64,000 nt of DNA from an uncultured Prevotellaceae bacterium (GCA_902785695.1 CACZZQ010000012.1:1-64000); one strand, 5' to 3'. Counted from the first letter of the stretch, positions 46,906-54,172 are shown. Notes: generated by a model not told the origin, from the letters alone. Translations and numbers: made by a program.

Positions 46906-49161
46906 TTATTTTATCTCAAATGAAGTTCCTTGCTTGCATTCAAATCCATCATAAATGATTACACCGTCAGATCCTTTATGTATTACAAGTTTTCCTCCAT
47001 TCTGAACAATAACACCAGCGGATTCTGATTCTCCATTGATATTGGAATCTATGATATCGAAGGGGCTTCCATAATAATGTTCCTCATTTTCTATCACAGT
47101 ATTCGTCAACTCTAATGTTTCAAAGTCACAATATATAATATAAGGGTAATAATTATGACTATTTATAACTGCATAGAAATTATAATCTGGTTTAGGGAAT
47201 CTGAAACTACACCCCACATTTTTGACATTAGAAATATTAACACCGTCCTCCGCTCGAACAATGGAACAAAAACTACTATCATTGCTTATTAGACCATAGG
47301 ATATATATACACTGTCTCCTACTATATCAAAATTAACATTATTGATGGTTTGTGGTTCCCTTGTCCATATCTCCAATGTAGGATCACCACCTAATATATA
47401 ACAGAAAGGATTCTCATTTGCCCGAATATCATTTCCACCGAATTGACTGATACATCTTGCATGTGCAGAGTTAATAAGATCTCCTATTCGATAAACACTA
47501 TCATTTAAGAGTTTATGGAATAATCCCATATTAAAGGAATTGTTGACGGTTGGATAGGTATCAGTAGAGGCTCCCAAAAATGCCGAAGCACCATTAGGTG
47601 CCCTCGTAAAAGCCTCAAGCATACAAACAGAATCTTGTTCGTTTTCATTGGGTTGAAAGTATCCGGCCTGAATGCTTCCATTATTACATGCGATACTAAA
47701 GAAAACACTACATGTTTCGTCGCTCATGTTGTTGATTTGTGATTTATGGAATTCCTCTAAAAAGCGATTCCAACGAATAATTTCCCATGAGTCTTCCTGT
47801 CCCCAAACATCAACACCTCCATGCCCCCTATAATTAATAATGTTAGCCATGGTATTAATCTGTTGAATGACATCGTTATTTGTAGCCGAATCTCCATAAG
47901 TATGCGAAAAAAGCATGGGTTCTAAGTAGGCTGTAGTGCGGATACTTTCACAACACTCCATAAAACCAGTTTCGCCATAATAAAAATATGCAACCAACAA
48001 TGCCTTATTTAGAGGATGATAACATTTCTCGTATTTGATGGTTTTATCAACCATATTGGAAAAATCACTAATGATATTTGTTGAAAATCTTCCTATGGCC
48101 ACATCAGCAATAATATCATTGTCGCCTCCCAAACACCCAAACCAATAATCACTATGTATTTCTCGACTATCATCTTGGCTCACAAAATACATAGGAGTAA
48201 TTTTGTTAACATCTCCGACAAACAATACATATCTGACACCATCATTATATTGCTGTGATATATAACTCTTGATATTGTCCTCACCACTACCAATTACTGT
48301 AGTAGAATCTATTCGTGTGTTAATTCCTCTGAATGCTTTCCATAATCGGTACTCTTGCATTTTCTGGCTATCCACTATACTTTTCATATTTTCACCTACA
48401 ATAATAAGCAAATCTCCTTTGGGATAATTAAAGCTTTTATTTGCAATGCCACAAATATTACCTGCAATATTATCCGACGCAGAAAATATATGATTGTCAA
48501 ACATATGGAAGGGGTCTGCATTCTCATATACTTTTTTTCTCCGCATTGACAATATGTCATGAACAAAGCCGATTTGCAGAACAAATTCACGCATAACAAA
48601 CAAGCGTCCATCTACAGGATTATATCGGAATGGGCATATTGAAATATTTGCACAGTTTATTCCACGCCATTCTATTCCCTTCTCAATTTGTATTTGCTGT
48701 GGAACAAACATCTCCCGATATGCATTTTCATCAAAGATAAACTCAGAGGCTTTCTCGTTTTCCAATGTTGGCCTTTGAGAAGGATAAACCTGTCCTATCT
48801 CTATCTCAGTCCACTTCTCTTCAGCAACAGAGACGGATATATCTGCACCTTCTGGGATTGCAATAAAACGATTAACTCGTGGAAGAGATGGCGCACCTAT
48901 GACAGAGAGATTGTTATCATTACCAAGGGAAATGAAATGAAATAATCCTTTCTCATTAGTAATAATTTTATCGTAAAGACCATTTATGCTGTATTTAACC
49001 TTATACACAGAAGTATTGTCTTCAAGGATTTTCGTTGTCACGGCTTCGTCTTTATTGTTGCTGCCTAACGAAATCCAATCTTGTGAATAAGCGTTCCCTG
49101 CAAAGGAAAGAACACAAGATGTAAGTAATAACCTAAATAAACGATATTTCATACCTTTCAT
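46906..49161 (-). CDS. C25 (gingipain-like) cysteine peptidase
   Basis: 751 residues. A signal peptide (ending GNAYSQ) and an N-terminal prodomain (30-230) are followed by a caspase-like C25 domain. The catalytic His is at 447 in NYRGHGGVDVWG and the catalytic Cys at 492 in FFSIACNNGSIQ. The C-terminus has Ig-like and short beta-repeat parts (VIVQNGGKLVIHKGSDGVII). It is too short and differently built to be the sortase PorU, which carries the same peptidase fold, so a secreted peptidase is preferred. Start codons at 49161 or 49152 are both possible. It has a clearly AT-richer coding sequence than sprA, hinting at separate acquisition. Confidence 0.85.
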   Translation of the reverse strand: MKGMKYRLFRLLLTSCVLSFAGNAYSQDWISLGSNNKDEAVTTKILEDNTSVYKVKYSINGLYDKIITNEKGLFHFISLGNDNNLSVIGAPSLPRVNRFIAIPEGADISVSVAEEKWTEIEIGQVYPSQRPTLENEKASEFIFDENAYREMFVPQQIQIEKGIEWRGINCANISICPFRYNPVDGRLFVMREFVLQIGFVHDILSMRRKKVYENADPFHMFDNHIFSASDNIAGNICGIANKSFNYPKGDLLIIVGENMKSIVDSQKMQEYRLWKAFRGINTRIDSTTVIGSGEDNIKSYISQQYNDGVRYVLFVGDVNKITPMYFVSQDDSREIHSDYWFGCLGGDNDIIADVAIGRFSTNIISDFSNMVDKTIKYEKCYHPLNKALLVAYFYYGETGFMECCESIRTTAYLEPMLFSHTYGDSATNNDVIQQINTMANIINYRGHGGVDVWGQEDSWEIIRWNRFLEEFHKSQINNMSDETCSVFFSIACNNGSIQAGYFQPNENEQDSVCMLEAFTRAPNGASAFLGASTDTYPTVNNSFNMGLFHKLLNDSVYRIGDLINSAHARCISQFGGNDIRANENPFCYILGGDPTLEIWTREPQTINNVNFDIVGDSVYISYGLISNDSSFCSIVRAEDGVNISNVKNVGCSFRFPKPDYNFYAVINSHNYYPYIIYCDFETLELTNTVIENEEHYYGSPFDIIDSNINGESESAGVIVQNGGKLVIHKGSDGVIIYDGFECKQGTSFEIK

Positions 49162-49189
49162 ATCATTTGAAGATTATCTCTATTTAAAC

Positions 49190-50416
49190 TTATTTCGACA
49201 AAATCATCCTCTTTGTTTCAATTTCCTTTCCTCCGATGATTAATGAGTAGATATACATACCTGCACGGAGCTCGTAGCCCTCGATGGTGACGCTCTGCAT
49301 ATCAGACGTAACGGGAATCTGCTTCTGCATCTTGCCCGACATATCAAAGATATAGATGAAGGCATTCTGTGCGTTCTCAGGCAAGGTGAAACGGATTGTT
49401 GTGCGCTCAGAGAAGGGATTGGGCGTGTTCTGGGCCAATGTAACCATAGCGGGGATTCTGGTAGCATCGCCAACTGCTGTAGTCTCTTCATCCACAAAAG
49501 TTGCTGTACGTGATTTTGCGGCATCTACATTCTTTCCCTTTACCTCGTCAAGTTCTGCTTTCAGTTCCTGAATACTGCGAATAAGGACAGGTACCAGTTC
49601 GGTATAGTTGATGTAGAGATAGTTGTCCTGCCCTTTCAGTACCAGATTGGGATAAATTTTCTGAAGTTCCTGAGCGGATAGACCAAAGTGGCGACGGGAA
49701 TACATCTCGGCCTCATCTTTCTTCATATATTCATATGATTTCTTTACTTCATCTGTCATTTCTGTTCCATCTTTTGGAACTTCTGTTTTCTCCCTACTCT
49801 TCATATTAAACTCCAACACATCCATTTTCAGTAGATTCTCAAGCATGGATGTTCCGTCTCTCGTTTCAACAGATTCCACATTGTCACTAAGACTCTCGTC
49901 AGCAGGAGTGTATATCTCTTGTGCAGTAGTACGGCCGCTCAGGTTAGTTGAGCCATATGCATAAAGGGCATATATTCCTTGGATATTTGCTGGATAATAT
50001 AAATAATAACCATGATATGTCGCATAAACGCCTGCTCCTCCTACACAATTGGGAGAATAATCATAGTTAATTGTTCCAAGGACGCCATAATTTCGTCCAT
50101 GATTTTGATTTAATTTCGTAATACCTAGAACTCCAATGTTTGTTTCTGAAGTAAAAGATTGATTGGGATTAATATATCCTTCAACGGCTACATTTTTTTT
50201 ACTATCTTGCAACAAAGGTGTAGCTGAAATGCCTAAGCTAAAGTCACTACCGCTTGCAAAAAAGCAATTATCACCGACAGAAAGCCGTGGAACAAAGTTT
50301 GGATTTGATGAACAAGCTGCAACCTTACCATTAACATTCACTTTGAACTGGGCAGAAACGGTAAGCGTAGCTGTCAGTAATAGCGATAAAATCGCAAAAA
50401 ATCTCATGTCTCTCAT
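49190..50416 (-). CDS. Exported protein with S74-type chaperone region and type IX sorting domain
   Basis: 408 residues from the ATG at 50416 (50407 also possible). The open frame extends to 50656 but the extra part lies antisense to the ruvA relic and upstream of the -7 box (TATCTTTG, 50453-50446), so it is rejected. Signal peptide MRFFAILSLLLTATLTVSAQ. The middle (about 190-330) has the S74/tail-spike intramolecular chaperone marks (HFGLSAQELQKIYPNLV, INYTELVPVLIRSIQELKAE). The end is a classic type A sorting domain: NTPNPFSERTTIRFTLPE and YIYSLIIGGKEIETKRM. Role unknown; likely a surface fibre or adhesin. Confidence 0.85.
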   Translation of the reverse strand: MRDMRFFAILSLLLTATLTVSAQFKVNVNGKVAACSSNPNFVPRLSVGDNCFFASGSDFSLGISATPLLQDSKKNVAVEGYINPNQSFTSETNIGVLGITKLNQNHGRNYGVLGTINYDYSPNCVGGAGVYATYHGYYLYYPANIQGIYALYAYGSTNLSGRTTAQEIYTPADESLSDNVESVETRDGTSMLENLLKMDVLEFNMKSREKTEVPKDGTEMTDEVKKSYEYMKKDEAEMYSRRHFGLSAQELQKIYPNLVLKGQDNYLYINYTELVPVLIRSIQELKAELDEVKGKNVDAAKSRTATFVDEETTAVGDATRIPAMVTLAQNTPNPFSERTTIRFTLPENAQNAFIYIFDMSGKMQKQIPVTSDMQSVTIEGYELRAGMYIYSLIIGGKEIETKRMILSK

Positions 50417-50445
50417 ATTTTTAGTTATTAGTATGTAATTTTTTG

Positions 50446-50453
50446 CAAAGATA
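50446..50453 (-). promoter_or_regulatory. -7 box for the S74-type protein
   Basis: TATCTTTG on the minus strand, 30 bases upstream of the ATG at 50416. Confidence 0.55.
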
Positions 50454-50501
50454 GTCAAAAAAGTAATAGACTCCAAGTAATTTCCGAAGAAAGAAATCAT
50501 T

Positions 50502-50753
50502 TTATGATGTGTTGGTATAGTCTTTATCTTTAAAGCAATCCACAGGCAACGTAGGCTGTTCTTGCAGGATTTGCACGACAACCTTCTGCGTAGGTGCTGG
50601 TGCAAAGCCCAACATGGTGAGAGCAGCAACGGCCTCATCACGAACGGCATTATCAATAGGTGCAGAGACGCTACCGCCAGCAGGAATCTCGTCGGCTATG
50701 CCCAGGGCTACAATCTTGTCGCGCAGGTCAACGATGATGCGCTGGGCCGTCAT
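50502..50753 (-). pseudogene. Truncated ruvA copy (C-terminal part), fused to an rmuC relic
   Basis: An 83-codon frame whose first two thirds ([18 protein letters not shown] and on to [11 protein letters not shown]) are a second copy of the C-terminal half of RuvA (intact gene at 57766). By eye the DNA is about 93 percent identical to the intact copy from about 50540 to 50753. The last codons differ, so the real ending is lost. Its upstream edge joins rmuC-like DNA at GCCGTCATC, a 9-base word present at the equivalent place in both intact genes. It lacks the RuvA N-terminal domain and is not expected to work. Confidence 0.85.
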
Positions 50754-51425
50754 CGCCCTTCAGTCCCTTACCGCCCTTGTCTTTCAGCGTTTCCTGCGTA
50801 TCAAACTGCTCTCCTTCCCTAAGTTCCAGGTCTTCCAGCAGCTGTTTCAGTTTCAGTTCACCGAAGTTGCCCTGCACCTTCACCTCTCCCGTCAGCGCAC
50901 GTGTCAGGCGGCTTCCTGCATATCCTTCAGACTTTTCTGCAAGGGGTCTATAATCTTCGACACCTGCTCTTTGTTCTGAGCACCCAGTTCTTCCTGACGC
51001 TGCTTCAGCACCTTCTCTGAGGTGGTCTGCATCTGCTCACGAATCAGTTCCAGCTGACTCTTCACCTGCTCTTCGGTCATTTGTTTCAGAGCGGCTATCT
51101 GCTGCTCGTGGGCTTCTTTTAGTGCCGCTATCTGCTGTTCGTGGCTTTCTTTCTGGGCCATGATTTGCTGTTCGTGGCTTTCTTTCTGGGCCATGATTTG
51201 CTGTTCGTGGCTTTCTTTTTGGGCCGTGATTTGGTGTTCAAAGAAAGCCTTCTGAACTTCCACCTGCCTTACGGCATTCTCAGCATTCGCCCGCAGCACG
51301 TCGCGCTCGGCAGTCAGCCGCGTCACATTTTCCTCCAGTTCCTTCTTCCCCCGGTTGCCCATAAAATAGCCCAGCAGAGCCATTACCCCGGCCATCACAA
51401 CAGCAACTATCAGATATATTTCCAT
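50745..51425 (-). pseudogene. Second, broken rmuC copy (N-terminal part)
   Basis: From 51425 to about 50930 the frame encodes the membrane helix and coiled coil of an RmuC-like protein, then stops at 50904 after SLKDMQEAA. An extra 11-base segment (about 50911-50921), absent from the intact gene, breaks the frame. Beyond it, 50754-50910 is about 98 percent identical by eye to the intact rmuC (44773-44930), then is cut at the ruvA junction. The 5' part is much more diverged from the intact copy. The coiled coil has three 33-bp repeats (about 51137-51235) encoding QKESHEQQIMA. Confidence 0.85.
51137..51235 (-). repeat. 33-bp tandem repeat in the rmuC relic coiled coil
   Basis: Three nearly identical 33-bp units encoding QKESHEQQIMA/TA. 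Confidence 0.75.
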
Positions 51426-51448
51426 CTTCTGATTCTTATTCTAAAGCA

Positions 51449-51796
51449 TTATAATGCCGCAACCTTCTTCAGTTCGTTCTTGATGGCACTATTAATGAAA
51501 TCATTAATCGTAGTGCCAGTAGAAGCAACAAACGCTGCCACACGAGAATGAAGTTCCGATGACATTCTGAGATTCAACTTGCCGCTATATGGCTTTGCCG
51601 GCTCCACGCCATCAGCCTTACAGCCCTCAAGATAGCTGTCCACACCATCCTCGAAATCCTGACGCAGTTCATCGAGCGTCTGACCTTCATACGTAATCAA
51701 ATCCTTACTCATGCCCTGCACCTTACCAAACAGGCAATTGTCCTCCTTGCTATACTCCACACTACCCTTGTAGCCTTTATACTCCAAATAATCCAT
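51449..51796 (-). CDS. hicB: HicB-type antitoxin
   Basis: 115 residues. The N-terminal half (YKGSVEYSKEDNCLFGKVQG, then LITYEGQTLDELRQDFEDGVD) has the partial RNase H fold of HicB; the C-terminal half (GKLNLRMSSELHSRVAAFV, then INDFINSAIKNEL) is a ribbon-helix-helix DNA-binding domain. It should neutralise HicA and repress the operon. It follows hicA by 15 bases, the toxin-first order usual for hicAB. Confidence 0.9.
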   Translation of the reverse strand: MDYLEYKGYKGSVEYSKEDNCLFGKVQGMSKDLITYEGQTLDELRQDFEDGVDSYLEGCKADGVEPAKPYSGKLNLRMSSELHSRVAAFVASTGTTINDFINSAIKNELKKVAAL

Positions 51797-51811
51797 AAAT
51801 CCTTACCCTCC

Positions 51812-52072
51812 TTATTTTATTAACTTATGATTCTTCAAATGCTGATAAATTGTTTTCACCATCCACTCCTTCATGATGCTTCCAGGGTGAGGACGATGTA
51901 TGTCGATATAGGCCCCAATCTGCTCATTCTTAAACCTGACACGCGAGCCCGAAGTACTTCCTTTCGTATGCTCCGTATAGCCAAAGTGGGCCAGCAGACT
52001 CAACGTTTCTTCATACGTAAAGTCCTTCGGTTTCTTCTTGAATCGCTCAACTAATTTCTCTTTTGAACCCAT
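51812..52072 (-). CDS. hicA: HicA-type toxin (mRNA interferase)
   Basis: 86 residues of the HicA/YcfA double-stranded RNA-binding-like fold. The N-terminus (KEKLVERFKKKPKDFTYEE) is followed by the region GSTSGSRVRF, where HicA proteins usually carry the catalytic His in GSHH; here that position reads S-G-S-R. A His pair is present further on (DIHRPHPGSIMKEW). Family members cleave mRNA when released from HicB. The altered active-site word may change activity. A palindrome at its promoter is the likely HicB operator. Confidence 0.85.
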   Translation of the reverse strand: MGSKEKLVERFKKKPKDFTYEETLSLLAHFGYTEHTKGSTSGSRVRFKNEQIGAYIDIHRPHPGSIMKEWMVKTIYQHLKNHKLIK

Positions 52073-52091
52073 GATTACAATTCTTTGGGTG

Positions 52092-52123
52092 CAAAGGTAC
52101 TAAATTTAGTACTAGTCTCCAAA
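52092..52123 (-). promoter_or_regulatory. hicAB promoter with palindromic operator
   Basis: Minus strand: TTTG at 52123-52120, 20 bases, TACCTTTG at 52099-52092. The perfect 16-bp palindrome GTACTAAATTTAGTAC (52097-52112) lies between the two boxes and overlaps the -7 box, an ideal place for a ribbon-helix-helix repressor. Confidence 0.75.
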
Positions 52124-52344
52124 TTATTTTGCATGTTTCTCGTTCTACCCATATTCTAGCCTGCTCCTTGGCTGCTCCCAAGCATACTCATACTAGCCTT
52201 TTGAGTGAGGCTGGAGTATGCCAAGTGCAAAGCAAGGAAGAAAGAAATACGAGAGAACTGTCATATATTATGGCTAAGTCCTTTTCTTTTTGTTCTGACA
52301 AACACCCAAAGTCAGATTGGTTTTATCTCAATTGATTACTACAT

Positions 52345-52680
52345 ACAAAAAGAGTGGGTGCTTAACATCTGCCTGTCCCACCCATCGAGGCCTTCCACAG
52401 CCTTAGTAATAAGAACAAACAGTGTAAACACCCACGTTGAGGTATATAGACACCCGTAAAGTGTGCATTGAAGGTAACTCGTACCTTCGCAGCACACTAC
52501 GGAGAGTATATACTACACCCCGTGGAGTTACCCCTGCATTTGTCTTGGATTACTAATTCGATTTGTGGAAGTTTCGATGGATCCAAAAACAAAGCGTCAG
52601 TAACGCCTTCTAATATGTAGTGCTCCGCCTATCGGCTCCGTCCTACTCAAAGGACATCGTTGCCGTAATAGGCAGATGCA
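52345..52680 (-). ncRNA. Unidentified structured RNA, about 335 nt
   Basis: On the minus strand a strong promoter (TTTG 52715-52712, 19 bases, TATCTTTG 52692-52685) starts a transcript near 52680 without a usable reading frame. The ends pair: CATCTGCC (52678-52671) with GGCAGATG (52373-52366). A hairpin at 52673-52627 has GCCTAT, CGGC and GTCCT arms. A long hairpin (52513-52442) joins GTATATA, CCGTA, GTGTGC and GAAGGTA with their perfect complements. A GC hairpin at 52381-52354 followed by CTCTTTTTG ends the transcript. The layout recalls 6S RNA or another Bacteroidales structured RNA, but I cannot match it to a named family. I saw no RNase P or tmRNA hallmarks. Confidence 0.7.
52346..52381 (-). 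terminator. Terminator of the structured RNA
   Basis: GTGGG/CCCAC stem and CTCTTTTTG on the minus strand. The 3' strand of the end-closing helix lies in its loop. Confidence 0.65.
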
Positions 52681-52799
52681 TCTGCAAAGATACGAATAAG
52701 TGAGGACAATACAAAACAAAAATGACATTTTTTTGTTTTTATTGTTGAACGAGAGTATCTTCGGCAAAGCCAAGATTACAAAATAGTTTTGAAACGAGC

Positions 52800-52868
52800 A
52801 AAAAAAAATTTTGGCCAGAATTCAAAAAATAATGGCCAAAATTCTAAAAATTCTGGCCAAAATTTTAT
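52800..52868. repeat. 21-bp palindrome-containing tandem repeat (TTGGCCA)
   Basis: Three units of AATTCTGGCCAAAATTCTAAA type. AAATTTTGGCCAGAATT at the left end is the exact reverse complement of the right end, making an 18-bp inverted repeat around a middle unit. The minus frame would read as a WPEFLEF-like heptad repeat; the plus frame as GQNSKN. I regard it as non-coding. Confidence 0.7.
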
Positions 52869-52875
52869 TTCAACT

Positions 52876-53067
52876 CTACTCGTCTTCCTCATCTTCTTCG
52901 TCCCAAGCATCCCTGTACCTGCGCGAACTCGGGTCTTTTGTTCCCTCTTCGTCCACGCCGCCATAGTTGATACCCTTGTCGGACGTTATATCCTGAGATC
53001 CGCAAATCATCATCGCCGGTCTGGTTTTTACCATCACGACAGCCGGTTGCATATATACCTTTTTCAT
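52876..53067 (-). CDS. Small acidic protein with strong Shine-Dalgarno
   Basis: 63 residues: a basic start (MKKVYMQPAVVMVKT), a middle with MMICGSQDITSD, and a very acidic end (WDEEDEEDE). It fits a large, uncharacterised group of small Prevotella-type proteins that start MKKxYxxP and carry AMM-x-x-GS. Function unknown. AAGGAGGT sits 8 bases before the ATG, an exceptionally strong ribosome-binding site for a Bacteroidota gene. The ATG overlaps the stop of a short frame ending KKGLYIKNGRKEVVR, a type IX-like tail sequence. The promoter is probably in the 171-bp cassette at 53241-53411. Confidence 0.65.
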   Translation of the reverse strand: MKKVYMQPAVVMVKTRPAMMICGSQDITSDKGINYGGVDEEGTKDPSSRRYRDAWDEEDEEDE

Positions 53068-53143
53068 CTTACTACCTCCTTTCTGCCATTCTTGATGTAA
53101 AGTCCCTTTTTAAGTGAAGAGTGATGAGTGAAGAGTGAAGAAT
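53064..53143 (-). pseudogene. Relic of a type IX-like sorting tail
   Basis: On the minus strand, an open frame without a start ends KKGLYIKNGRKEVVR and a stop that overlaps the next ATG. This is the same kind of tail that ends the pectate lyase, C10 peptidase and LRR protein, but no body of the gene is present. It is preceded by a (TTCACTC)n simple repeat (about 53111-53140). Confidence 0.55.
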
Positions 53144-53197
53144 TCATACGGCGGCTGTAGTAGGTTGAAGGGTACAGCTATTGCTGGCATCCTTCAT
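53144..53197 (-). CDS. Possible 17-residue leader peptide
   Basis: MKDASNSCTLQPTTAAV followed by a stop. It is the first ATG frame on the predicted transcript from the cassette promoter at 53368-53361, upstream of the small acidic protein. Reading and expression are inferred from position only. Confidence 0.35.
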   Translation of the reverse strand: MKDASNSCTLQPTTAAV

Positions 53198-53240
53198 GTT
53201 GCTCGTTTTCTACTTTCGAGGTCCTGATTCGCGAGAGAAA

Positions 53241-53411
53241 TGAGCAAATAAAAATGTATGTGCCAAATCCCTTTGAGGGAAAGCACGGGAGCAATGACAG
53301 TGCAAGTCGAACGCAGAAGAGTGTACTCTTATGCTGAGGCGAAGACTGTTATCGCGGGAGCAAAGTTAAAAAGAAAAATCCGAACCGCCAAGCGATTCGG
53401 AGAATATTTTT
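53241..53411 (-). repeat. 171-bp cassette, copy 1: terminator, promoter and leader
   Basis: On the minus strand it contains a hairpin TCCGAA/TTCGGA with a T-rich end (terminator for the toxin gene), a -7 box TAACTTTG (53368-53361), then a leader of about 120 nt with AAGAGTACACTCTT (palindrome) and CCCTCAAAGGG. About 94 percent identical by eye to copy 2. Confidence 0.8.
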
Positions 53412-53435
53412 GTCATTTGTGAGAAATAAGCTGCT

Positions 53436-53798
53436 TTACATGAGTTCAATATCAAACATGCTCAATATTACCTTATTCATAATTGCATCAAAGAATTCTT
53501 TTTTAACGAAATTGCCAAATGACTGTACAACCTCGTCCGTTCGGTAGTACGTTACGATATGAGTGACAAAATATGAGTGCTTAGACAGAGGCTTATTCAG
53601 CCACTCATTTTTTATTTCCATCGTAAATTCTGGATTAATATTCTTAGATGAGACAAGCACAGCATAGAACATTCCGTCCTCTGCATGAAGTAATTTCTCG
53701 GTAGAAAGTACCAAGGCCATGTGTAGCTTGATACTTCCATCAGGCAACTGATAGGGAACTTCTACGATTTCCCTTTGTGAGACTTTGCTTACAGCCAT
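53436..53798 (-). CDS. PemK/MazF-like toxin
   Basis: 120 residues. VEVPYQLPDGSIKLHMALVLS and MFYAVLVSSKNIN look like the strand pattern of the PemK/MazF SH3-like fold, where family members cleave RNA. The usual conserved Arg-Pro of this fold is replaced by His-Met (LHMALV), so activity is uncertain. It overlaps the preceding gene by 10 bases, in the antitoxin-toxin order. It is enclosed by the two copies of the 171-bp cassette. Confidence 0.55.
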   Translation of the reverse strand: MAVSKVSQREIVEVPYQLPDGSIKLHMALVLSTEKLLHAEDGMFYAVLVSSKNINPEFTMEIKNEWLNKPLSKHSYFVTHIVTYYRTDEVVQSFGNFVKKEFFDAIMNKVILSMFDIELM

Positions 53799-54115
53799 TT
53801 CTCAATTGGTTTAATCGTTTTTCCTGTATTAGCATTAATTACCGCACTCCATATAGGATCTTCTGGGATTTCTGGAGCTTCTAATTCTGCAAATTGAGAT
53901 TCCAGTTGAGCATCAGATGGGGTGTCGACCGCACGTCTCTTAACCCTCACTAACCTTTTTTGAGGCGAAACATTTTCTTTCCTGCATTCCTCTTCAAAGG
54001 CAGCAGTTGTCAATAAAGATGCTAATCGAAGTTTTGCTTTCATGCTAAGAGAACGAAGATTCTCCCAGTATGCGTCTATAATGTCGTTTTCTGTCCGGTT
54101 TGTTGCTATTTGCAT
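53789..54115 (-). CDS. Probable antitoxin partner of the PemK-like protein
   Basis: 108 residues from the ATG at 54115. The longer frame reaching 54226 runs into the repeated leader cassette and is rejected. The N-terminal half is helical (TENDIIDAYWENLRSLSMKAKLRLASLL), the end acidic and Pro-rich (LEAPEIPEDPIWSAVINAN), a layout common for antitoxins with a disordered toxin-wrapping tail. No DNA-binding motif is certain. Its promoter is TACCTTTG at 54300-54293 in cassette copy 2, leaving a leader of about 170 nt. Confidence 0.5.
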   Translation of the reverse strand: MQIATNRTENDIIDAYWENLRSLSMKAKLRLASLLTTAAFEEECRKENVSPQKRLVRVKRRAVDTPSDAQLESQFAELEAPEIPEDPIWSAVINANTGKTIKPIEKWL

Positions 54116-54172
54116 ATTATCACTCCACTTGTTGTCCCTTAGTCGTTTTTTTTTATTACCTCTATTGGCGAT

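Noticed and set aside
46906..49161. PorU, the type IX sortase
   Set aside because: It has the same C25 peptidase fold but is about 400 residues shorter than PorU and has its own C-terminal repeats, so a cargo peptidase is more likely.
50417..50656. N-terminal extension of the S74-type protein
   Set aside because: The extra codons lie upstream of the -7 box and antisense to the ruvA relic; the signal peptide begins at 50416 or 50407.
52345..52680. RNase P RNA or tmRNA
   Set aside because: Length is similar, but the RNase P core word (GAAAGTCC type) and the tmRNA tRNA-like ends with CCA are absent.
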